The position numbers and the translations under genes are program-made. Under the pieces are notes generated by a model. It worked only from the letters and a program-made list of their open reading frames with translations. It searched no databases and was not told where the DNA came from. A DNA stretch of 64,000 nucleotides from Euonymus europaeus. Its lineage: Eukaryota; Streptophyta; Magnoliopsida; Celastrales; Celastraceae. The stretch is taken from the NCBI GenBank assembly GCA_963580455.1, contig OY756966.1, forward strand, positions 24,555,001 to 24,619,000. Direction: 5' to 3'. Positions 45,696-55,134 of the stretch are shown here, piece after piece; position 1 is the first letter of the stretch, and each line of letters starts with the position of its first letter.

Positions 45696-45954
45696 AACCC
45701 AAAAAGATCTCCAGAGAAACCCGGGGAGCACATTGCGCCACCAAGCAAATCTCATACATGGACCACAATGAGCCACGATGGCGCATTTGGAGCTCAATCG
45801 AGAGGTGAAACGGAGAACAGGCTACTCGCGAGGAGGAAGTTGCACAGGATGCAGAGAGAAAATGCTGAAGACCTTGCTCCATAAAACAGCGTCGTTTTGC
45901 ACACCCAGCTATGGATACAACTCGCAGGGTTGGTGATGAACAGTGGGTACTCGT

Positions 45955-46038
45955 GTTACTCGCCGGGTGAAGGCCCGAAATCTTGCGAGTTTATATGTTA
46001 CTCGCCGGGTGAAGGCCCGAAATCTTGCGAGTTTATAT
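45955..46038. repeat. Perfect 42-bp tandem duplication at the Helitron 5' end
   Basis: Two identical copies, 45955-45996 and 45997-46038. Each contains CTCGCCGGGTGAAGGCCCG and ends GCGAGTTTATAT, with CTCGC/GCGAG able to pair. Confidence 0.95.
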
Positions 46039-46194
46039 AGTTGTATTGATAATTATGAAATGAATGTGGTAGAATATATCCATTAGGATGTTTTTGGTCA
46101 AATGTTAATGTTAGTTATTCAAGCAAGTCCCAAAGAAGAGAATAGTTGAGTTTTGGCTTTCCACTTTAAATGGCCCTAAAGAAGGGTACCCGAA

Positions 46195-46376
46195 CCGGTC
46201 TTTACAGCAAGATAGAGGGGTTCATGTTGTGCATCAACCCAACCCCTGAGATTTGTTTGTTTGAGCTTATGCGGGAGGATATTATTGGAGTTTGCTGGCC
46301 TAGGAATGTCAGGCGTGTAGCGAAGTAAGCTAGTCTGTGGGATTTTTCCCTCCTTTGGATCGAAAAAGAAGAAGAA
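46195..46376 (+). mobile_element. Short retroposon (SINE or LINE 3' end)
   Basis: 182 bp flanked by the 10-base direct repeat GGTACCCGAA (46185-46194 and 46377-46386; the match extends to GAAGG with one extra G). The A-rich tail CGAAAAAGAAGAAGAA immediately precedes the right repeat. It has no coding sequence of its own that I recognise. Confidence 0.6.
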
Positions 46377-46386
46377 GGTACCCGAA

Positions 46387-48103
46387 TTAATGCATAATTG
46401 ATGCAACAATATCGTTACAACTTCTTCTATCCAAAATTAAGGAAGGTTCCGACCTTAGATCAGTTAAAATCTTCGATCACACCGTGCGGAAGAATAAACC
46501 CGCCTCGAAAATCAAAGAAGGAAAAACACTGGGAACAATCAAATAAACTTTAACATAAAGAAAGCACCGTCGTCGTCAGATCAGCCAACGAAGCTTATCC
46601 ATCTCTACGAAAATTACAAATAACGCGCTTGTTTGATAGAGAGTATGTGTGATAGAGTATAAGTTATCGTAAAACGTAAAAGCTGAGAGTGTCTGAGAGT
46701 ATGTCTGACAGAGAAAAATTGATGCACACGGCGTAAGGAGCACCGCCTGAAGTTACTGAAATGCCCTTTGAACCAGATGAGATGTTTTGGTAGACTGATG
46801 CCCACCAAATCAAGGCATTTATTAGTCCCAGGTTGACAAAGAATAGCAGCACGTTGCCCCCACCACGCATCGACGGTGTCGTTTTATGCGGCGTGGAAGG
46901 ACAAAAAAGCAACTTCTGTTTTCGGCCCGGCCCATTTTAACTATTTCAGGACAATCATCCCCTGCCACCAAAACTCTCACTCTGAGACCCGATATTTCGG
47001 CATAATTAGGAGGCTAAGATAGTAATTTCGAATTTGGGTTAGACGATAACACGAAGTTCAGGTCTCTCCCCTGTCACTCTGTCAGTCTCAGACAGCAATA
47101 TTTGACCTTATTTTTGTTTTATTTTAACAAAACAAAATTATTACAGTTTAATTATTATAAATCATTATCCTTTTTTTTATGGAATAAATCATTATCTTTT
47201 TCATTATATGATATAACTTTATAATAAAAAATACTTTTTATTCCCTCACATTTATAAAAAGTAAAAACATCCCTATTTTGGTAAAAGACACTTATTACCC
47301 TCAACATGAACTAAATAAATGTTAATCAGCATTCTAAATGTTACTTCCTATTCTCACAAACTATAAAATAAGTGTTTTTGTGTTTGAAATGTACTATGAA
47401 TATTTTTATTTATAAACTATAAAATAAAAAAAGAGTGTTGGTTGCATACAAATGTTTTTTTTTTCCAACATTAAAATTAAGATCGCAAATAGCAATTCCA
47501 CCAAAGGTAATAATCTTGTTTGGACATGAGATAACTCCAAAATATTTGTCTAAAAAACACTCCAAAATAGTGTGACAATTTTGTATAGATGAAAAATTAA
47601 TGTAACTACAGGCAACAAACACTAAAATAAAACTAGCTTCCATGATTTCTATTAAGAGACATGTTTTCAATGATAAATTTGAGACGAAAATGAAACAAAG
47701 ATACAAAAATAACCGGACGAATATGATCATTGAAAACAAAAAATACGAATATCTCAATACCATGTTCAAATATCGAGTCAATTATCTACTAAATAAATTG
47801 ATTCTACATTCTTTTAATTAAGTTAAATCTTGTATAGGGTTATTTATATATAAATCAGTATTGTGCAATGAGAAATCTAAGATGAAGAAATAATATTTGC
47901 CAAACCTTTTTCCTCGTACCATACAAAAATTAGAGAACCTTAATTTATAATGCATAATTTGTAAAAAAAAATTGGGTAAGAAAAAAGAGTGAGCAAAATC
48001 ACAGCTTCTCTCGTTTGGACTCATCACTCCACTCCTTACTTTCCCTCTCGTCCTCTCTCAAGAGACCAGAGACACAGAGAGAGAGACAGACTTTCTTCAC
48101 GTA
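46387..48103. other. Upstream region of the receptor kinase gene
   Basis: Contains a Tourist-like miniature copy at 46624-46707. The rest, especially 47100-48000, is strongly AT-rich with no gene. A GA-rich leader (CACAGAGAGAGAGACAGAC near 48070-48090) directly precedes the start codon and is typical of plant 5' leaders. Confidence 0.4.
46624..46707. mobile_element. Tourist-like miniature element, copy 2 (partial)
   Basis: Starts CTTGTTTGATAGAGAGTATG and shares GATAGAGTATAAG and CGTAAAACGTAAAAGCTGAG with copy 1 at 30957. The matching right end is not seen. Confidence 0.5.
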
Positions 48104-51100
48104 ATGAGACGCCCACTTCTCCTTCTTCTTCTCCCGCTTCTCTGCATCCATGTCGCCACAGCACGCACCGTCTCCGAGTACCGTGCCCTCCTCTCTTTGA
48201 AACTAGCCATCACAGACGACCCCCTGTCAGCGTTGGGCTCATGGAAAGAGGCTACCAGCCACTGCACATGGGCTGGTGTCACGTGCGACGCTCGGAGGCA
48301 CGTTGTATCTCTGGACCTCTCTGGCCTCAACCTATCCGGCACTCTCTCCCCTGAAATAGCCCACCTCCTCTACCTCCAGAACCTCACTGTCGCCGTCAAT
48401 CAGTTCTCAGGACCCATTCCTCCTGAGATCTCTGCTATTGCCGGCCTCCGTTTCCTCAACCTATCCAACAATGTCTTCAATCGCACATTCCCTTCACAGC
48501 TCGCCCAACTCAAGAACTTGCAGGTTCTCGACTTGTACAACAACAATCTCACCGGAGACTTGCCGGTGGTTGTTAGCGAAATGACGAGTCTCCGGCATTT
48601 ACATCTCGGAGGTAACTTCTTTGCCGGGAAAATTCCGCCGGAGTACGGCCGTTGGGAGTTCTTGGAGTATTTAGCAGTTTCTGGTAACGAACTTAGTGGT
48701 ACAATCCCGCCCGAGATAGGGAACTTAACGACGCTCCGGGAACTGTACATTGGGTACTACAACAGCTACGAAGGAGGCTTACCACTGGAGATCGGTAACT
48801 TGACGGCATTGGTTCGCTTTGACGGCGCTAACTGTGGGTTGTCGGGTGAGATACCTCACGAGATTGGGAAGTTGCAGAACCTGGACACACTGTTTCTCCA
48901 AGTGAATGCGTTTGCGGGGTCCTTAACGCCTGAGTTGGGAACTTTAAACAGCTTGAAGTCCATGGATTTGTCTAACAATATGTTCACGGGGGAGATACCG
49001 GTTTCTTTTGCGGACCTGAAAAACTTGACCCTATTGAATCTGTTTCGAAACAAGCTTCATGGTGCGATTCCGGAGTTCATTGGAGACTTGCCGGAGTTAG
49101 AGGTGTTGCAGTTGTGGGAAAATAACTTCACTGGAAGCATTCCTCGGAGTTTGGGGAAGAATGGGAAGCTTCAAATTCTCGATCTCTCTTCAAATAAGTT
49201 GACTGGATCTTTGCCTTCTGATATGTGTTCGGGTAACCGATTGCAGACTCTGATTACTCTCGGGAATTTCCTGTTTGGTCCGATACCGGATTCCCTGGGA
49301 AAATGCGACTCTCTGACTAAGATTCGGATGGGAGAGAACTTTCTCAACGGTTCGATCCCGAGCGGTCTATTCGGATTGCCGCAGCTTGCCCAAGTCGAAC
49401 TGCAAGATAATCTTCTAACCGGGGAGTTTCCGGTGACTAATGATAAGGTAGCAACCAACCTAGGCCAGATTAGCCTCTCCAATAACCAGTTATCTGGGTC
49501 GTTGCCACCGACTATTGGGAACTTCTCCGGAGTGCAGAAGCTTCTTCTAGATGGGAACAAGTTCTCTGGTCGAATCCCGCCGGAGATTGGGATGTTGCAG
49601 CAGCTTTCCAAAATGGATTTCAGCCACAATAAGTTCTCGGGCCCTGTTGCCCCGGAGATTAGCCAATGCAAGCTGTTGACGTTCGTTGATCTCAGCCGTA
49701 ATGACCTGGCCGGTGAGATTCCGACTGAAATTACAGGTATGGGGATACTGAATTACCTGAACTTGTCAAGAAATCATCTGGTCGGGGGCATCCCTCCATC
49801 CATTGCCACTATGCAGAGCTTAACTTCAGTTGATTTTTCGTATAACAATCTTTTTGGTTTTGTTCCGGGCTCTGGTCAGTTTAGTTACTTCAACTACACT
49901 TCGTTTTTGGGGAACCCTGATCTTTGTGGACCTTATTTGGGGGCCTGCAAAGATGGGTTTGCTAATGGAACCCACCAAGGACATGTTAAGGGGGGATTAT
50001 CTGCGTCTTTGAAGCTCTTGCTTGTTATTGGATTACTTGTGTGTTCGATCGTGTTTGCCATGGCAGCGATAATCAAGGCTCGATCGTTGAAGAAAGCAAG
50101 TGACTCGCGCTCTTGGAAAATGACTGCTTTCCAGCGCTTGGACTTCACTTGTGATGATGTTTTGGATTGCTTAAAAGAGGACAATATAATTGGAAAAGGT
50201 GGTGCAGGGATCGTTTATAAGGGCTCAATGCCTAATGGTGATCAAATTGCTGTGAAAAGGCTACCGGCAATGAGCCGGGGGTCTTCCCATGATCATGGAT
50301 TCAATGCTGAGATACAGACTTTGGGGAGGATTAGGCACAGACACATTGTTAGATTACGCGGGTTCTGTTCAAATCATGAGACTAATCTTTTGGTGTATGA
50401 GTATATGCCTAATGGAAGCTTGGGTGAAGTTCTGCATGGCAAGAAAGGGGGCCATTTGCACTGGGATACAAGATACAAGATTGCTGTAGAGGCTGCAAAG
50501 GGACTCTGCTATCTTCACCATGATTGCTCCCCGTTGATCGTCCACCGAGATGTAAAATCTAACAACATCCTTTTGGACTTCAATTTCGAAGCTCATGTTG
50601 CTGATTTTGGCCTTGCCAAATTCCTCCAAGATTCTGGAACATCCGAATGCATGTCTGCCATCGCTGGCTCTTATGGATATATAGCTCCTGGTATGGTTTT
50701 TAAATTGGTTATGAAACTCTAAACACTTTTTGTGTCATGTCGTGTTGTGTTTCATTGAAAGAACTTCAGTTTCCATTTATTTTTTGACGAGGATTGTGAT
50801 TTGGGTTTGATCTTAGGTTAATGTTAATCCTTGATTCCTTTGTACTTTGATTAATCTAGGATTCCTTTGGAAAGGGCGTGTTTTTGGGATTTTATCTTTG
50901 AAATGTATTGGTTCAATTTAACTACAGTTTCTCTATAGTCGATCTAGAGCTTTTAGCGAGGGGAAGTTAGGCACATAACTTCTGAGTGAATCCACTATAA
51001 TGAAAGGGCAATTCAAATAACAAGATGATTGTAATCCTCTCTGTTTTTTGGTAAATGCAACTCAAGATATGATGTAAGTTATTTGTGTATGTTTTTGATT

Positions 51101-51579
51101 TGGGTTTGATTAATCTTGTCCATTGTTCTTTTCTGGCAGAGTATGCTTACACACTCAAGGTTGATGAGAAGAGTGATGTATACAGCTTTGGTGTAGTTCT
51201 ATTAGAGCTCGTCACAGGAAGGAAACCAGTTGGAGAATTTGGCGATGGTGTGGACATAGTTCAATGGGTTCGGAAAATGACAGACTCAAACAAGGAAGGA
51301 GTTATTAAAGTTCTTGACCCAAGGCTCTCATCTGTGCCCCTCCACGAAGTGATGCACTTATTCTATGTTGGAATGCTGTGTGTAGAAGAGCAAGCTGTGG
51401 AACGCCCCACAATGCGAGAAGTTGTTCAAATATTAACAGAGCTCCCAAACCCTCCTACATCAAAACAGGGAGACACAACAATGGCAGAATCCTACCCCAC
51501 AGATAACCACGGGTATAAACTCCTGGAAAGGCAACCAACAGCCACCGCCACCGCCACGACCTCGATCACCAGCGCCTAA
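48104..51579 (+). CDS. BAM1: BAM/CLAVATA1-type leucine-rich-repeat receptor kinase
   Basis: Two exons, 48104-50690 and 51140-51579, give 1008 residues. A signal peptide (about 1-21) and an N-terminal LRR cap with HCTWAGVTC are followed by about 20 leucine-rich repeats, one membrane helix (around 640-665, [20 protein letters not shown]) and a cytoplasmic kinase. The kinase shows [12 protein letters not shown] (near 696), IAVKRL lysine, HRDVKSNN (near 812), DFGLA (near 834) and the APE glutamate, whose codon is split by the intron. All catalytic residues are present, so it should be an active RD kinase. BAM receptors bind CLE peptides at the plasma membrane and act in meristem, anther and vascular development. 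The gene's place after SS5 and the Spinster gene matches Arabidopsis At5g65700 (BAM1), and length (about 1003 there) agrees. The ATG at 48104 directly precedes the signal peptide. Confidence 0.95.
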
Positions 51580-52658
51580 TCTTCTCAGCATTTGAAGAAA
51601 TGCATTTTGGTTTGAAGGGTAGTGCATATTTGTGGTTCTTTTAGTTAAGTTTCTATGAGCTTTATTAGTTTCTTTATCTTCTATGTAAATTGCGTTTGCT
51701 GACTTCAATGTGTTAAATGGGTTGAAGTTTTTTCCTTTCTTGTACAGTGGTGGGATAGGTGGGTGTAGGGTATTTTTTATGAACTCTGTCTTGTTGTTTG
51801 CAGCTATTTGTGCCTGAGTGCCTGACTTATTATTTGTGGCTTTCACCATCTGAGGCTCTGGAAAGCTCATCACAGACTGTTCTATATGACTTGTGTTGTG
51901 TGACAGGGGAAAGCTTTAAGTCCCAACCAATCTCGGAGAATGTGCTTTGGGGTTATTAAATATATAGTTGATTTATAGATAGATCTGGCTTTCAATTTCC
52001 GAGACTGGTGGGGTTTCTCTGAATCGAGAGTGAAAACTCCTCTACCCTCCCTTTTCTGAATTTAAATTGAAGAGTGATAACATCAGTGAAATGAGTAGCA
52101 GTTTTCCCTTTAAAAGAGGCAATTGACCTTTCTCTTCATTTATAACTTTTATTATACTCATTCCGTTTATTTTCATAAAGATAGTATTTTTGTCTTATAC
52201 AGATTAATTTTTTTAATTAATACAGTAAAAAAATTAAATTTTATTTGGATACTTATTAATATACTCTTAATTAATGAATATATATATATTTGTTACCAAA
52301 TAGTCATATAAAATAGAAAGGTTTGTATGATAACGAAACACATTAAATATGAGTCTTTTCGCAATTTAACTAGTGAAGTTCATTTTTAAAAGTGAAATTA
52401 AATTGCAATTTGAGACAAATAAATATAAAAAATAAAGACTATATTTATGAGGCATAGAGAGTATGTCACTTTCTTCCCGCTTCTATAGAGGGAAGTGGGT
52501 ACATATAATCCAGAAGTTTTCAGTAATTTTTAAGTGTATTTTTATGAATTGTTACTAATTGTAAAGAAGATTGAGTTGTAAATCAAAAAGATATCAAGTC
52601 TTGTGATCATGGGATTTGAAGAAATTAATTTATTGGTTTTTTCTATTGGTAGCTACAG
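51580..52658. other. Receptor kinase 3' region and AT-rich spacer
   Basis: The first 300 or so bases probably are 3' untranslated region. From 52090 to 52640 the sequence is very AT-rich, with no clear upstream exon for the next locus. Confidence 0.4.
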
Positions 52659-53402
52659 GACAATGAATTCTCTGCGGTGGAATACTCTTTCAACCTCTCT
52701 TTCCCTCCTGACCTCCGCTGCATTCTCCGAGAAGGCCTCCCAGTGGACCCTCGCTTCCCCAATTGGCGATCCTCTTCAGAACAACAACTTCGTATACTCA
52801 TTGACCTTCCTCGATTAAACCTTCTCAGAAACATTTCGACAAACAGCTTCTGGGCTGATCTTTGGGGGGGCAAACCAAAAATCATTGAAGAAGCTGTAAA
52901 GAAAGCCAAGCTGTTTATTGATAAAGCGCCGGTTCTTGTTCCCGTATATAGGAACTGTTACATTCCTTGTGCGCCGAACGTCGCCGGGAATCCGGTATTT
53001 TACGTGGATGACCGGGAAGTGCGTGTCATAAGTTATGATGTGACAAGGTTTTTTCAGGAAATTGAGTTTCTTAAAATGGGTGTTTTCCAGCCGGTTGCGT
53101 TCGCTGAGAGGTTTAAGACTCAAGTGCCCGCTTGGGCAGCAACTGCGGCTAGGAGGGTTGAGTTTTGGAGTGAGGTCGCCGAGCGTGGACGGAGAGTGTT
53201 GGAGCGTGGGCCGACGCTGGGGTGGTGGAGTGGAGGTGATTTAGGGGCGTGTATGGAAGAGGTGTTTTGGAGGTTGAGGGATGGAGGGTGGGGAGAAGAG
53301 GAGGTACGGGAGATGATGATGATAGCTGATGACGGCAATAGATCGACGTGTAGGGGAGGGGAGGCGGAGCATGGAAGACGTGGTGTAGTCGCTCGATCTT
53401 GA
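52659..53402 (+). pseudogene. Partial gene of an uncharacterised plant family (At3g50340/At5g67020-like)
   Basis: After a splice-acceptor-like TAGCTACAG (52650-52658) the frame reads DNEFSAVEYSFN, then FPPDLRCILREGLPVDPRFP, NWRS, APVLVPVYRNCYIPC and NVAGNPVFYVDD, and ends with RDGGWGEEEVREMMMIADDG. I know this order from a conserved plant family of unknown function with an SMI1/KNR4-like fold; members I remember from Arabidopsis are At3g50340 and At5g67020. Relatives have an extra N-terminal part and a longer C-terminus. Here no ATG or upstream exon is found, and the frame drifts into unrelated arginine-rich sequence before the stop at 53402. The base composition turns GC-rich in the second half. 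It is either a truncated copy or a gene whose first exon I missed. Confidence 0.6.
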
Positions 53403-53607
53403 CGTTGATCAGGATCCAAATTAGTTGTTTATGTCCCTGGACAATGGTCAAATGATAAGCAGGATCAATGAGTTTGACCCAGTTCCAGTCTCTTGAGCTT
53501 TGATTTTCTGTGATGGTGAGATGTCTCCATTTTCAAAAGGGCGGCAGCCTAGGTTTGACATTTTGGTTGATAATTCCTTTCCTCATCCATAATTAGATAT
53601 TTATTAT

Positions 53608-53674
53608 ACACATTTGATTTTGTTTTGGTGTAAATAGTCAGTTACCTTTTAAATAAAATCAGCAAATTATAATT
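53608..53674. repeat. 67-bp direct repeat, copy 1
   Basis: Starts ACACATTTGATTTTGTTTTG and ends AGCAAATTATAATT. About four differences from copy 2. Confidence 0.85.
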
Positions 53675-54351
53675 ATATTTATTATACAACTCCGCTAAAA
53701 ATCGCACTCTTTCAAATTGTATTCTATAGACTCACACAATTAAGGCTTGTGAGTTCATTAAATTGAGATCAATGAAGCTCCTTCAACTTAAATGCTTGTG
53801 AGCCCATAGACAAAGATTGAGCCCTCCACTAAATTGAGGCTCGCAAAACCCGTTTGACATTAGGATTTGTGAACCCATTGGATTGAGGCTCACACAACCC
53901 TTCTATCATAATATACCTACTTGGCTCAACAAGAACATTAAGTCCATTATGATTGATACGACATTAACGGCCCAAAATTTTCCGTCAAACCCTGTAAAGA
54001 TCACGGGTTAGGTTGTCCATACAAATGACACTCAAAGTGTAAACCAACGTTAAAACAAAGGTCCAATAACCCAATTCGAGTTAAATACTTACTAGTTCAC
54101 GTGTCAAACATGTGAGTTGGAGCACTATACATATGAATAGTCCATGCCTCATAAATCTCTCAACTATTTTCTGCTCTACTTCTCTTTCTAAAAATTTATT
54201 CACTACTCGCATTATAAATATGTTTCCTGTTATCGGACTTGACCGTTTTAGGCTCACTCTAGTCATCTTCTTTAGTTCGACATTGTGAACTTGATCAAGT
54301 TGTCGAAGCCCTCAACTCAACATTTGATTCATCGTAGATTTTAGGGTTTAC

Positions 54352-54418
54352 ACACATTTGATTTTATTTTGGTGTAAATAATTAGTTACCTTTTAAATAA
54401 AATCAGCAAATTAGAATT
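54352..54418. repeat. 67-bp direct repeat, copy 2
   Basis: Starts ACACATTTGATTTTATTTTG and ends AGCAAATTAGAATT, in the same orientation as copy 1. Confidence 0.85.
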
Positions 54419-54471
54419 GCGATGACATTGTTGTATATATATTGACAGTTACGTTCCTACCCTCTCAAAGT

Positions 54472-54530
54472 CCAAGCATTTGTTTGACAGAGAATATGTC
54501 TGATAGAATATAAGCTGATGTGTAGAAGAA
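54472..54530. mobile_element. Tourist-like miniature element, copy 3 (fragment)
   Basis: CATTTGTTTGACAGAGAATATGTC-like start followed by TGATAGAATATAAGCTGATG matches the first 45 bases of copies 1 and 2. The rest has diverged. Confidence 0.4.
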
Positions 54531-54919
54531 AGTCGAGCTTATAAGCTCAGCGAATAAGTTGTACTCTCAAGTGACGCGAGTTGTGACTAATTGGTGTTTA
54601 TTTATTCAAATTTCAAAGTGAATTTGAATTGTTCTTCATTATTATTGTCTTTTATCGAACAACTGCCTGCCAAAGTCGGAAGGGGGAAATGGGGAATCCA
54701 TAGAAACACAAGTCCATATGTATCATTTAATAATATCCGGAAAATGATCTGGGAAAGAATTCATTTCTGCAACTTTACCATATTTTTCAAATCTAGTTAA
54801 GCGGAAAGCGAGAAGCATCCCAAGAAATCAGTTTTTCACATTTGGATTTTCAAGTTATCAAAAGGACAACAAGTTAGAGATTTAATTTAAGGGTCGCAAA
54901 AAGACTAAAAGAGTAGGCA

Positions 54920-54976
54920 AGCCCAATATCATGAGTTTGCTTTCATTTCACCAACATTAGATTAGCCCACGGCCCA
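54920..54976 (-). promoter_or_regulatory. Site II elements (TGGGCY) upstream of COX6a
   Basis: TGGGCT (54920-54925, minus), TGGGCT (54964-54969, minus) and TGGGCC (54971-54976, minus) lie 160-215 bases before the COX6a start. Site II motifs are known in promoters of plant nuclear genes for cytochrome c and oxidase subunits, where TCP-type factors bind them. Confidence 0.6.
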
Positions 54977-55134
54977 TTTAGTCACTTCATCTTCATGTGC
55001 TGGAAACTTCCTTCTTTTTCTAATTCTTCATTGACCAACTGTACCTTCAGCTTCAATGCTTCCATGCCCTGAAAACGGTAATAGGCGTCAGGCCAAAAGA
55101 TTCACCTTCCAGGTGTGAGAATTAAGCTCCCAAA

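Larger units (their letters stand above)
41666..46049 (-). mobile_element. Helitron, decayed, minus orientation
   Basis: Read on the minus strand, the element begins TCAATACAACTATATAAACT after an A (46050) and ends in CTAG before a T (41665). This fits the Helitron rules of a 5' TC, a 3' CTRR end and insertion between A and T. Just before the 3' end is the hairpin-forming GGGGCGAAGCCCGGGC. Within it, in the same orientation, is a remnant of the Helitron helicase (43954-43607). No Rep domain was found, so the copy is not autonomous. The 5' end is less certain than the 3' end. Confidence 0.78.
53403..54919. other. Spacer with a 67-bp direct repeat
   Basis: No gene. Two near-identical 67-bp segments (53608-53674 and 54352-54418) bracket 677 bases that contain loosely repeated TTGAGGCTC(G/A)CA and CTTGTGAG motifs. 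A third Tourist-like piece lies near 54472-54530. Confidence 0.5.
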
